Virus record (IMG/VR): IMGVR_UViG_3300032220_001325
Span: 1 to 55,018 of that record
Source: a virus
Length of the DNA: 55,018 nt
Strand: one strand, 5' to 3'
Below the pieces are notes generated by a model, which had not been told where the DNA came from, ran no database searches, and saw only the letters and a program-made list of their open reading frames with translations. This document shows, in pieces, positions 41,495 through 50,796 of the stretch; the stretch's first letter is position 1; every line of letters starts with the position of its first letter. A program made the position numbers and the translations under genes.

Positions 41495-42603
41495 TGATCA
41501 ATTTACCAAATATTAAAAGAATAATTTTCATTACTGATACGCATCTAGGAGTTAGAAATAATTCTAATGATTGGATACAAATTCATGAGGATTACTTTAA
41601 AAATTGGTTTATTCCTCTTTGTAGAAAGATTTATAAACCTGGGGACTGTTTAGTACACCTAGGGGATGTTTATGATAGTAGACAATCACTAAATCTTAGG
41701 GTTTTAAATCTGGGCATAGAAATATTTGAGGAATTATCCTCCATATTTAAAGATGGAATCTACATCATCTGCGGAAACCATGACATCTATGGAAAAAATA
41801 CGAATGAGGTAAATTCTTTAAAATCACTTAAGTGGATTCCTAAAGTAAACATATTCGAAGAGCCAGAAACTATACAGTTTGGCCCTAAGAAAGTATTTCT
41901 GATGCCATGGAGAAAAGATCATGAAGCAGAGAGAGAAGTTTTAGCAGCAGTAGGAGAACATGATTATATGTTCTGCCACACGGATCTTAAAGGTCTGATG
42001 TTTAATAAGTTCGTAAGGATTGAAGAAGGACTAAATTATGACGACATGAATAAATTCGAAAGGGTTTATTCAGGACATATACATTATTCTCAGAATTTTG
42101 GTAAAATGAGAATGCTAGGATCTCCTTATCAACTTACAAGATCTGATACGGATAATCCTAAAGGAATAACTATTCTAGATTTAGAAACAGGGAACGAAGA
42201 ATACTATGACAATAACTACTCACCTAAGTTTGTTAGAATCACTTTTGAGAAGGTTATCAATTCTACACCAGAAGAGCTAAATCCTATCTTTAAAAATAAT
42301 TTCATAGACATATTAGTAGATCCTGAGATAGCAGTTAAAGCTCCTTTGGGTCTTTTAACCGATTATGTCACGCCCCCACTAAAAATATCTTTTACCCCTA
42401 TAACTTCACCAGATCAGAATATAGTTGATGAAGGATTTCACGATTTAGAGGGTAAGAGTTTTTCAATATTAGAATTAACTAAATTGTACCTTGAAAAGTG
42501 TAATTACGAGGAGGATAAGAGTAAGAAAATTTACGGAGCGATAGAGAAGCTATTACATAAGGTATCAGTAAAAGCAGAAGAAGATGAAGATCAAGAAGAT
42601 TGA
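41494..42603 (+). CDS. SbcD/Mre11-like recombination nuclease subunit (gp47-like)
   Basis: A 369-aa calcineurin-type phosphoesterase with motifs FITDTHLGVR (D-x-H), VHLGDVYDSR (GD), ICGNHDIY (GNHD) and later CHTD and SGHIHYS (GHxH). These bind two metal ions in the nuclease site. It pairs with the overlapping SbcC-like gene downstream, as gp47 with gp46 in T4, to resect DNA ends for recombination-dependent replication. Confidence 0.92.
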   Translation: MINLPNIKRIIFITDTHLGVRNNSNDWIQIHEDYFKNWFIPLCRKIYKPGDCLVHLGDVYDSRQSLNLRVLNLGIEIFEELSSIFKDGIYIICGNHDIYGKNTNEVNSLKSLKWIPKVNIFEEPETIQFGPKKVFLMPWRKDHEAEREVLAAVGEHDYMFCHTDLKGLMFNKFVRIEEGLNYDDMNKFERVYSGHIHYSQNFGKMRMLGSPYQLTRSDTDNPKGITILDLETGNEEYYDNNYSPKFVRITFEKVINSTPEELNPIFKNNFIDILVDPEIAVKAPLGLLTDYVTPPLKISFTPITSPDQNIVDEGFHDLEGKSFSILELTKLYLEKCNYEEDKSKKIYGAIEKLLHKVSVKAEEDEDQED

Positions 42604-44251
42604 ATGGAAAAATGTTGCTTCGTATGGCAATAAAATACAAAGACTTGATCTCCCAGAAAAAGCTGGATTAATACAGGTAGTGGGAGAAAACGGGGTTGGT
42701 AAATCTACTATCTCCGATGTTATTACTTTTGGTCTATACGGAAAGCTAGAAGGTAAAAAATTAAAAGACATACCTAACAGATCTAATGGATCCGCATGGA
42801 TGAAAATTACATTCGAGCAAGACGGAAGAACATATGAGGTAGAAAGAGGATTAGATCCTAATGTATTTCAGCTTTCAATTGACGGATCTATCTATGACAG
42901 GGCTGGGCAAAAAAACGTACAAGATTTCCTTGCAGAAGATATCCTAAAAATTCCGTATTACGTGTTTAACAACACGATTTCTCTTTCCATTAATGATTTT
43001 AAGAGTTTTCTTAAAATGAGCGTAGCTGACAAGAAATTGATCATAGACAAGATATTTGGCTTCTATATTCTGAATGAAATGCGGGATATACTTAAAGAGG
43101 AGTCAAAAACCATAAAATCTTCAATAGATAGACTGTCTGGTGAAATATTTGCAACAGGAAGATCCATAACGAATTCACAAAAGGAACTCGAAGAGTTACA
43201 AAAAAGATTGGTAGAGAATGCAGGCGAGGAGATAGAAAATACAGAGGAGCAGTTATCAAATTATAAAAACCTTCTTAAACTCCACACTGATAGACTTAAA
43301 TCTTTTAAGACACAGGAAAACGAAGCTCAGAGAAATGTAACCAATTCGTACGAGGCATTAAGTGACATTATATCTAAGATAAAGGAAATTGATTCTAAAA
43401 TGAACCTTTATAATAATGATAAGTGCCCAACATGCTCCACAGATTTAACCTCAGATTTTCATAAGAATATATTCGACGATCTTTCCACACAGAGGGAATC
43501 CTTGATGGAACAATCTAAGGATCTAAAAGCTAATTATGATTCTGCTAAGTCTGCACAGAATGAATTATCAGTAATTAAGAATGATCTTTTCACCAAAGGT
43601 GGTAAGATAGAATCAGGTATTAAGAATCTACAGGAAAAGCTTAAAAATCTAAAGACCGGAAAAAACAACGATCAGGTTAATTCTATAAAAAAGCTTCTTA
43701 ATACTGCAGGTGATGAACTAGCAGAATTTAACAAGGAGAAAGGATCGTGGGAGGAAAAACAAATATGGGTTAAGACCTTAGACGAAGTCCTTAGTGAAAA
43801 AGGTGTTAAACAGCTCGCTATTAAGTCTATTCTTCCTTCACTTAATAATGAGATACTTAATACCCTTTTATCTCTGCATTTGCCTTATAAAGTTGTTTTT
43901 AATGAGGAGTTTAATGCACAGATCTTCCATCTGGGTGAAGAAATCTCTCCACAAACTCTTTCTACTGGCGAGATGAAAAAAGTTGATTTTGCAGTTCTTG
44001 TTGCAATAATTAAACTAATGAAAATCAGATTTTCGTCGGTAAACATACTTTTTCTTGACGAAATATTTAGTTCTGTAGATCCTGACGGGGTACACACGAT
44101 TCTTAATACTTTAAGGAAACTTTCAGACGATCTTCACATGAATATCTTTGTAATCAACCATGCTCCGATGCCAACTGAGATATTCGATTATAAAATAGAG
44201 ATTACAAAGAAAAATAACTTCTCTGATATCCTATTCGAAAAACTAGGATAA
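42584..44251 (+). CDS. SbcC/Rad50-like recombination ATPase (gp46-like)
   Basis: Overlaps the gp47-like gene by 20 nt; 555 aa, close to T4 gp46. Walker A VGENGVGKST (about residue 33), long coiled coils on both sides of the zinc hook CPTCSTDL (about residue 281), ABC signature LSTGEMKKVDFAV and Walker B ILFLDEIFSSVDPDG. The partner of the SbcD-like nuclease in end resection. Confidence 0.93.
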   Translation: MKIKKIEWKNVASYGNKIQRLDLPEKAGLIQVVGENGVGKSTISDVITFGLYGKLEGKKLKDIPNRSNGSAWMKITFEQDGRTYEVERGLDPNVFQLSIDGSIYDRAGQKNVQDFLAEDILKIPYYVFNNTISLSINDFKSFLKMSVADKKLIIDKIFGFYILNEMRDILKEESKTIKSSIDRLSGEIFATGRSITNSQKELEELQKRLVENAGEEIENTEEQLSNYKNLLKLHTDRLKSFKTQENEAQRNVTNSYEALSDIISKIKEIDSKMNLYNNDKCPTCSTDLTSDFHKNIFDDLSTQRESLMEQSKDLKANYDSAKSAQNELSVIKNDLFTKGGKIESGIKNLQEKLKNLKTGKNNDQVNSIKKLLNTAGDELAEFNKEKGSWEEKQIWVKTLDEVLSEKGVKQLAIKSILPSLNNEILNTLLSLHLPYKVVFNEEFNAQIFHLGEEISPQTLSTGEMKKVDFAVLVAIIKLMKIRFSSVNILFLDEIFSSVDPDGVHTILNTLRKLSDDLHMNIFVINHAPMPTEIFDYKIEITKKNNFSDILFEKLG

Positions 44252-44261
44252 ATCTTGCTGG

Positions 44262-44271
44262 GGATATATAA
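44262..44271 (+). promoter_or_regulatory. GGATATATAA box
   Basis: GGATATATAA ends 4-5 nt before the ATG at 44275, between replication and structural genes. The shortest spacing of the set. Confidence 0.4.
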
Positions 44272-44274
44272 ATC

Positions 44275-44733
44275 ATGGCTGAAATATTTCCCGCAGGAAC
44301 AACTACTTTAAGAAACCTAACACCAAAATTTAATTATTTCTTGGTTGTTAAACCAGATAGTCTGGCTGATGATATTCCACAAAAAGAATACTTTGTTTAC
44401 AGATTCAAGGTTGCTGTTTCGTCTAAAGATGGAATAAAATCACTTAAAAATTATTTCGTAGGTGTTACCTTAATAGAATGTAGAAGCCTTAGTGATAACG
44501 AATATGCTACAGGAATTTTTTCACATCCTGACTATATTAACCAAAACAAACAGCCCTTAACCTTCAGGCTAAGAGATATACCTATTTACTTCCAATCTAA
44601 TGTTAGAGTTATTGATCTAAACAAAGATCCATATCAATACGGAAGTAAACCAATCATTAAGGATAATACCTCCACAATAAATGACGATCTATACTATCAG
44701 AGGGTAGGTGGAGCTCCTTTAATTAATAAATAA
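44275..44733 (+). CDS. Hypothetical structural-region protein, 152 aa
   Basis: Not recognised. Beta-rich (MAEIFPAGTTTLRNLTPKFN; YFVYRFKVAVSSKDG), no membrane segment. The first gene of the structural block after a promoter-like box, 2 nt before the next gene. A tail or neck role is possible from position only. Confidence 0.6.
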   Translation: MAEIFPAGTTTLRNLTPKFNYFLVVKPDSLADDIPQKEYFVYRFKVAVSSKDGIKSLKNYFVGVTLIECRSLSDNEYATGIFSHPDYINQNKQPLTFRLRDIPIYFQSNVRVIDLNKDPYQYGSKPIIKDNTSTINDDLYYQRVGGAPLINK

Positions 44734-44735
44734 AG

Positions 44736-45572
44736 ATGGATTTTTTAGAAAAATATAATACTGACGACGTATTCCTTAGAGGGGTAATACTTGGACTCCT
44801 TAGTAAATTAAATGAAACTATAACATATACACAGATCGATTCAGATCAAGTAAAAAGTGTTATTTATATTCCATTCTTTTACTCCATGGTAGGGGATGAA
44901 CCATTCTTACAAGATTTTTATCTTAGTTATGAAGATTGCGACGGAAAACCTGCTTTTGCAGAGGGTAACTACGACGTAGTACCAAGGGGGATGTTAGAAA
45001 TGGGAGCCATTAGAATAGAAACATCCTCTGCAACCACTAAATTCGTAAGAGCTTCATACGTAAAGGAGATAGAAAAAGATTCTGGTAGCGAAATGAAGAC
45101 GTTTTCTTCCTATCTAAATCCAATACCGTTAGGTATACAGATCAATGCTAAAATAAAAGCTGATACAACTATAGATGCTTTTAAAATTCAACAAAGCGTT
45201 TTAGAAATACTATATAAAAGATTCGTTTATTATTTCAACTATAAAGGATTTAGAATACCTGTACAAGTAAGTTTACAGGATGCACCACCAGATAAACAGC
45301 CAAATAATTTTCAAATGTCTTATGGCTCGCAAAGAGGTGAAGCTATTACTCTTTCTTTTAGCATGGATCTAGAAACTTACCTTCCACAGTTGGATCTAAC
45401 AACCGAAAGATTCAGAGGAAATTTAATGCAAGGTGGAATAAGATTAAATGTAGAAATAGGAAAAGCACCAATTGATAACTCTACAATAATAGAAGGATTA
45501 GGTGTATATGATATAAGAAAGGATATACAAGGAGTTACTGGAGCTACAGGAGAAGGACCTTCTAATCCTTAA
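44736..45572 (+). CDS. Structural-region protein, 278 aa, short collagen-like end
   Basis: Not recognised. A mixed alpha-beta body (MDFLEKYNTDDVFLRGVILG; VSLQDAPPDKQPNNFQMSYG) ends in GVTGATGEGPSNP, a minimal collagen-like tract similar to the fibre shafts at the left of the window. It overlaps the minus-strand gene by 4 nt. The T4-type gene order suggests a neck or tail component. Confidence 0.6.
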   Translation: MDFLEKYNTDDVFLRGVILGLLSKLNETITYTQIDSDQVKSVIYIPFFYSMVGDEPFLQDFYLSYEDCDGKPAFAEGNYDVVPRGMLEMGAIRIETSSATTKFVRASYVKEIEKDSGSEMKTFSSYLNPIPLGIQINAKIKADTTIDAFKIQQSVLEILYKRFVYYFNYKGFRIPVQVSLQDAPPDKQPNNFQMSYGSQRGEAITLSFSMDLETYLPQLDLTTERFRGNLMQGGIRLNVEIGKAPIDNSTIIEGLGVYDIRKDIQGVTGATGEGPSNP

Positions 45573-45883
45573 GAATTTAACATCTGGTCTCCACCTTCTG
45601 TATTTAAAGGCTCCTCTTTATTTACCTCGTCTATAGTAATTCCGTTATCTTTAGATTTTCTGTATCCTAATAAAGCTGCACCTATCCCTATTAAAACTAT
45701 AGATTGTGTAACTATGTCTATGGTGTTACCAAAAAACATTTTATCTACACATCCTAGCAGAAAGCACACACCGCCTATTGCTACTATATAAAGTCCTGCA
45801 GTTCCACTTCCTGATGTTTTGCCGTCTGAATTAGATGTTAATTGTCCAAAACTGAACTTATCGATGTCTGGTCTTAATCTCAT
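45569..45883 (-). CDS. Small membrane protein, 104 aa
   Basis: Two hydrophobic segments, residues about 30-48 (GLYIVAIGGVCFLLGCV) and 58-74 (SIVLIGIGAALLGY), flanked by charged ends. Such a two-helix protein could be a holin or a virion membrane protein; no lysin is adjacent, so this stays open. The only minus-strand gene in the structural block, with a GATATATA-type box in the shared upstream region. Confidence 0.6.
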   Translation of the reverse strand: MRLRPDIDKFSFGQLTSNSDGKTSGSGTAGLYIVAIGGVCFLLGCVDKMFFGNTIDIVTQSIVLIGIGAALLGYRKSKDNGITIDEVNKEEPLNTEGGDQMLNS

Positions 45884-45898
45884 AATACTTTTTTACTG

Positions 45899-45909
45899 AT
45901 ATATATTAG
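45899..45909 (+). promoter_or_regulatory. GATATATATTA box
   Basis: Lies between the divergent genes starting at 45883 (minus) and 45926 (plus), about 17-20 nt from the latter. The box is near-palindromic and could serve both. Confidence 0.4.
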
Positions 45910-45925
45910 AAATAGATAGCGCATA

Positions 45926-48118
45926 ATGGCAGAATTAATAGAATTTACATCAATAGGGAATTATAGAATAATTTCATGGAGCCAGCCGTTTAAAAATGTG
46001 CAATCATTTAACGGATGGATTATAGATGCTGAAGGCGAAAATCCTCCAAGCATTTTTCTTTTTCTTGAATATAGATGGAGCGTTAACGGATCCAATTGGT
46101 CTCTTTGGACTGAATTAACCAATCAGTCTATACAAACTATTCCAATATCTCCTACAAATCCTTTCTATATAGAGATAAGGCTAACAGCTTCATCAGATGA
46201 AAATGCAAGTCCTTATTATCCGCCAGGAACTCCTTTGAGTCCTCCTATAATATTAAACGATTTTGAATTAGACCTAACATATTTAACAGTTGATCCCAGA
46301 GATCTAATGACTGCTCCACCCGCACCACTGTGTAGTAAGGAGCTAACAAATTATCCTATTGTTTTTTCAGATTGTAATTTCACATTTAAGCCTTATGATA
46401 TAAACAGAGCTATTAATCTTTATCAAGATCTTAGTAAAGTCGTAAATAATGTTTTTGGACATGAGGTAGTTTATTATTCAGTTCAGCCACAAGGAAGAGG
46501 AAAGGATGTGGTTCTTAAAGAATATACACTATTTGATGTTGTAGACGAAAAATGTATTAAGGTAATGGTTCCTAATAATCAATTCCCTGATGCTGCATTA
46601 AATTTCGAAACATGGGGTTTAAATTTCCAACAACCATTTGAAATCCATATAGACAGGAAATATTTTGAAAGTATATTTGGAAAAGGATCTCAGCCTAGAA
46701 AAAGAGATATAATATATTTTCCAATGACCAATAGGATCTACAGGATAGATTCTATGTATGTTTTTAGAGATATAAATAATTACCCGGTTTACTTTAAAAT
46801 ACAGCTTACAAAGTACGAAATACAAAAAAATACTTCATGGAACGATCCTGCTGCAGAATCTGAACTTCATGACTACACTGTTAATACCCAACAATTATTT
46901 GGTGAGGATGTACAAAATCAGGAAACTGAGACAACAAAACCACAGCAATACGTTGTAACATCACAGAGAAGATTTGAAGATCCTATAAGATCTTACATAA
47001 ATAAAAATCTTCCTATCATAGAATATGATCTTAATAATAATTGGACCATAGTATTTAATAACTACTATGATCTGAATAGCATATTCATTGACGATCCTAA
47101 TACCAAAGATCCAGTATCACCCGATAGTGGTTGGACTGATGAAGAAAGAGATGCAGTGAGATGGAAGGCTGACCCAATATTAACAGATTCGGAAGAAAGA
47201 TCTTTCATGTGTTGGTTTAGAACAAGAAATTATATAGACAAGAGTAAACTTGTACCAAGACCTGCATCAAAGCTTAATATCTCTATCGATAATATAGGAT
47301 CAGGGGAAATCACATATACCACATATCCAGTTTCACACGGAATGCACATAAGACCTAACCCAAATGGATATGTGTCAATATTGGCAGATGGAATAAGATC
47401 CGGAGGCTTTGAGATTATAGAAATTGTAGACTCCTTTAGATTTAAAGTTAAAGATAACGGAGCTGCTGCACCAGTAAGTACTGCTGGATGGAAGGCTCAA
47501 AAAGCACAATCGAGAATACTTTTTGACGGATACTATGGTGGTCAAGGACTATACATAGACTTTATTTGGACAGGATCAAATGGAACAGTTAGTCCAGTAA
47601 CAAATAGTTATTTACAAGTTGGAAGTTTTAGAGTTAGGATAAATAATCTAGAAGTATCATCTCCTTTTGGAGCTGGGGTATCTAGTACTATTGGACAATT
47701 TATCCCTACAGAAGACGATTGGTATGGATTTGTTTTTAATTTTTCTAATGTTTTTAGACAATATTCAATGAAGGTTTGGTCATTAACCTATAATCCTGAT
47801 AATCCTGCAACACAGACTTCAGATCTTAGCTTAGTTCACTCATTGGATGGGGTGACTTCACAAGCATACACTTTCAACGTTACTCCGGTAATAGAGACAG
47901 ATTATGACAGTCCTTTTTACGGAACAAATAATTATTCATATAAAACAAGATCTTGTCCTTTATGGGCAACTAATTACAGATTTTTTAAATACATGGTAGA
48001 AGAGGAAAAACAGTCTGCTATTCTAAATCAGAATATAATAGACGATGCACAGTTAGCAATCATAATAGATAACGCTAAGCCTGTTCTTAAACTTCCAAAA
48101 GTTGCCAGAAATAGATAA
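45926..48118 (+). CDS. Large virion or baseplate-region protein, 730 aa
   Basis: No named family recognised. Residues 1-120 resemble a fibronectin-like beta domain (WSQPFKNVQSFNGWIIDAEG; EYRWSVNGSNWSLWTELTNQ). The middle (FEIHIDRKYFESIFGKGSQP, RDIIYFPMTNRIYRIDSMY) resembles phage baseplate or tail-hub segments, and residues about 430-680 form a lectin-like beta sandwich. It is followed directly by the terminase cluster. Likely a baseplate or neck structural protein (inference). Confidence 0.62.
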   Translation: MAELIEFTSIGNYRIISWSQPFKNVQSFNGWIIDAEGENPPSIFLFLEYRWSVNGSNWSLWTELTNQSIQTIPISPTNPFYIEIRLTASSDENASPYYPPGTPLSPPIILNDFELDLTYLTVDPRDLMTAPPAPLCSKELTNYPIVFSDCNFTFKPYDINRAINLYQDLSKVVNNVFGHEVVYYSVQPQGRGKDVVLKEYTLFDVVDEKCIKVMVPNNQFPDAALNFETWGLNFQQPFEIHIDRKYFESIFGKGSQPRKRDIIYFPMTNRIYRIDSMYVFRDINNYPVYFKIQLTKYEIQKNTSWNDPAAESELHDYTVNTQQLFGEDVQNQETETTKPQQYVVTSQRRFEDPIRSYINKNLPIIEYDLNNNWTIVFNNYYDLNSIFIDDPNTKDPVSPDSGWTDEERDAVRWKADPILTDSEERSFMCWFRTRNYIDKSKLVPRPASKLNISIDNIGSGEITYTTYPVSHGMHIRPNPNGYVSILADGIRSGGFEIIEIVDSFRFKVKDNGAAAPVSTAGWKAQKAQSRILFDGYYGGQGLYIDFIWTGSNGTVSPVTNSYLQVGSFRVRINNLEVSSPFGAGVSSTIGQFIPTEDDWYGFVFNFSNVFRQYSMKVWSLTYNPDNPATQTSDLSLVHSLDGVTSQAYTFNVTPVIETDYDSPFYGTNNYSYKTRSCPLWATNYRFFKYMVEEEKQSAILNQNIIDDAQLAIIIDNAKPVLKLPKVARNR

Positions 48119-48121
48119 CAT

Positions 48122-48886
48122 ATGCCTAGAAGAAAACCAAAAAAACAAAATTTATCGAAAGAGGCAGAACTTAACCTCAAAGATAAGCTTGATAGTATAA
48201 TACTAGCAGATGAGATGCTTTCTGGGTTATCCACACCGGATATACCACCGATAAAGCCACAAAGATTTATAAATGTAGATAACGTAAAAAACGAGGTTGA
48301 ATCAGAAGCAAGAGCTATTCTAGATTCACTTTCTAAGTTTTACAATGACATGGAATCACTCCCCGCAGATAGTTACATAAAGCATAAGCAAAAAATAGAT
48401 GCTTTAGGAATTTCTACTATGGCTTTCCAGATAAGAACTGCTCAACATGCTATAGCTAAACTTATAGAGGAAATAGATTCTGGAAGATTGGAGCCAAGGC
48501 TTTTTGAGGTTCTTGCTCAGCTGCAAAATCAAATAATGCAGATGCCCAAGAATTTTTCCAACTATATGTCTCAGATGGAGAAAAACTACAAGCAGCTTAA
48601 AGCTGAATCCGAAGAGATCAAAAAACAATCAGAGATTTCTTTTGATGAAAATGGGAATATATTACAAACTCCAGAAAACATAGAAGCTCTAAAAGTTAGA
48701 GGCACCAAGTCTTTAATGGAAAATTTGCAAACTCTAATGAAGGGTGGTAATTTAGTAAAAGAAGCAGAAATACTTCCAATGGACGATGATCTAATAAACC
48801 CAAGAACAAAAGATGGGGGAACCTCCGATTTGTTAGGTGGAAGTGAAGAAGATGATTTTGAATTAGATGACGAGATCTTCGATTAA
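48122..48886 (+). CDS. Possible small terminase or adaptor, 254 aa
   Basis: Predominantly helical with coiled coils (residues 75-175) and a basic start (MPRRKPKKQNLSKEAEL), ending in a very acidic tail (GGSEEDDFELDDEIFD). It lies 10 nt before the large terminase, the position of gp16 in T4. Small terminases are helical oligomers with coiled coils, so the assignment is reasonable but rests mainly on context. Confidence 0.5.
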   Translation: MPRRKPKKQNLSKEAELNLKDKLDSIILADEMLSGLSTPDIPPIKPQRFINVDNVKNEVESEARAILDSLSKFYNDMESLPADSYIKHKQKIDALGISTMAFQIRTAQHAIAKLIEEIDSGRLEPRLFEVLAQLQNQIMQMPKNFSNYMSQMEKNYKQLKAESEEIKKQSEISFDENGNILQTPENIEALKVRGTKSLMENLQTLMKGGNLVKEAEILPMDDDLINPRTKDGGTSDLLGGSEEDDFELDDEIFD

Positions 48887-48896
48887 TTTTTAAAAT

Positions 48897-50717
48897 ATGA
48901 GCGAATTAAAAGACGAAAAAAACAGTAATAGTAATTTCTGGTCGACTGCAAGAGTTGAAAAATTAATGCGTGATGCGGAGGATAAAGGGGTAGAATACAA
49001 GGATGTGGATAATCCATTTCACGAAAATGAGCCAGATCTCAGAAGAGGAAACGTTCTTTTTGAATATACAGATTGGGAATTAGACGAAATAAAAAAATGC
49101 GCATCAGATGTGGTTTATTTTGCTAATAACTACTGTAAAGTTATGACGGATGATGGAATCCGACAAATTTTACTCCGCGACTATCAAGTACAAATCTTAA
49201 GACAATATCAAACACACAGAAAAAACGTTTTTGTTTCTCCTAGACAATCGGGTAAAACGATAACTTCTTCTATATTCCTACTATGGTATCTTCTTTTCAA
49301 TTTTGAGAAAAATGCCATGATTATGGCAAATATCGGGGATACAGCTGCAGAGTTAATGGACAAGATTAAGGTTATCATGAAAGGTCTTCCTTTCTTCCTT
49401 AAACCTGGTATCATGATTTATAACGTTATGACAATGAAATTTGATAACGGCTGTAGGATAATGGCAAAAACAACAACTAAAACATCCTCAATCGGTTATA
49501 CCATTCACATGTTATACATGGATGAGTTTGCACACATTAATCCTAATTTTATAAATAGCTTTTTTAAATCAGTTTATCCCACTATATCATCATCTTTAAT
49601 ATCGAGGGTTATTATTACCTCCACACCTAACGGGATGAATAAGTTCTGGGAAATCTACAAAGGAGCTATAGATGGAGAGAATGAGTTCAATCCTATTAGG
49701 GTTGAATGGTGGCAGGTTCCAGGAAGAGACGAAGAATGGAAGAAAAAAGAAATAGCTACATTAGGATCTGAAGAAGACTTTAACCAGGAATATGGTTGTC
49801 AATTCCTTTCCTCTTCCAGGCTCCTTCTAGATTCACAGACCTTAAAAAGATTAAAAACAAACGAGGAGGAATTTACATTCAGGGAATTATCTCCATTTTA
49901 CTCGAGCCCGTTAGATTACTCGAATCTTATATGGCACCCTAAATTTGATCCTTGTTCTATTTTCGAAAAGGACAATCAGAAATTTTATGTAGTTGTTGAT
50001 ACTGCAGGCGGTGGGGGAGGTAGTGGTGACTACTCTGTTGTAAACATCTTCAAGGTAGCTCCTATGCCTAGCTCCATTATAAAAAATAAAAAGTTCTTTG
50101 AAGACGAGAGCGATTTCTTTTGCTTGTTACAGATAGGAATTTTTAGGTCTAATACCATACAGATAGATGAGCTTAAGGTTTTTATGGAAATCTTAATAGT
50201 GCATGTTCTAGGACCAGAAAATACAAGAATTGTAGTAGAGGTAGATTACAAAGGAGAGATGCTAATGGATAAGCTTCTTGATTGCGAAGATTTTTATGAC
50301 GAGATGTTTGTTTATACTAAACATTCAGAAGCTTCCGCTAAATTAAAACCCGGAGTAAAACTTACAGTTAGAAACAAGGAAAAATTCTGTTACGATCTTA
50401 AAGTTAACACAAGATCCTATAAAATAATTCCATCAGAAAAAAACACAATCCACGAATTGACAAATTTTGGGATGAATAATAATGGGAGTTTTACTAGCCA
50501 AATAGGGAAAGATGATATAGCAATGACTCTTGTTGATGTGAACTGTATTTTTGAAAATGGAGATTTCCAAGAAATAGTCAGTGATCTTTATGATTTATTG
50601 CCAGAGAAATTTAAAAAAATGATAGAGGAAAGACTCTCTGAGTCATCTGATGCAGCATCTAATAAGCAAGGGGAAATTTCAAACTATACTTTCTTAAATG
50701 GCCTCCTTGATTCCTAG
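48897..50717 (+). CDS. Terminase large subunit (gp17-like)
   Basis: A 606-aa protein. ATPase: Walker A SPRQSGKTITSS (about residue 115), Walker B MLYMDEFAHI (about 205), coupling motif STPNG. Nuclease: RNase H-like VVVDTAGGGGGSGDYSVVNI (about 365), VVEVDYKGEML and a late acidic residue in KDDIAMTLVD. Length matches T4 gp17 (610 aa). It cuts and pumps DNA into proheads. The next gene is the sheath, as in T4. Confidence 0.95.
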   Translation: MSELKDEKNSNSNFWSTARVEKLMRDAEDKGVEYKDVDNPFHENEPDLRRGNVLFEYTDWELDEIKKCASDVVYFANNYCKVMTDDGIRQILLRDYQVQILRQYQTHRKNVFVSPRQSGKTITSSIFLLWYLLFNFEKNAMIMANIGDTAAELMDKIKVIMKGLPFFLKPGIMIYNVMTMKFDNGCRIMAKTTTKTSSIGYTIHMLYMDEFAHINPNFINSFFKSVYPTISSSLISRVIITSTPNGMNKFWEIYKGAIDGENEFNPIRVEWWQVPGRDEEWKKKEIATLGSEEDFNQEYGCQFLSSSRLLLDSQTLKRLKTNEEEFTFRELSPFYSSPLDYSNLIWHPKFDPCSIFEKDNQKFYVVVDTAGGGGGSGDYSVVNIFKVAPMPSSIIKNKKFFEDESDFFCLLQIGIFRSNTIQIDELKVFMEILIVHVLGPENTRIVVEVDYKGEMLMDKLLDCEDFYDEMFVYTKHSEASAKLKPGVKLTVRNKEKFCYDLKVNTRSYKIIPSEKNTIHELTNFGMNNNGSFTSQIGKDDIAMTLVDVNCIFENGDFQEIVSDLYDLLPEKFKKMIEERLSESSDAASNKQGEISNYTFLNGLLDS

Positions 50718-50769
50718 AGGAAGTATGATATATAGATAGAAAAAGAAGTCCTAGTAAAAGAACTTCTTT

Positions 50770-50778
50770 GATATATAC
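50770..50778 (+). promoter_or_regulatory. GATATATAC box upstream of sheath gene
   Basis: GATATATAC ends 18 nt before the sheath ATG at 50797. Another GATATATAG occurs at 50729. Confidence 0.4.
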
Positions 50779-50796
50779 AAAAAATAAAATCTAAAG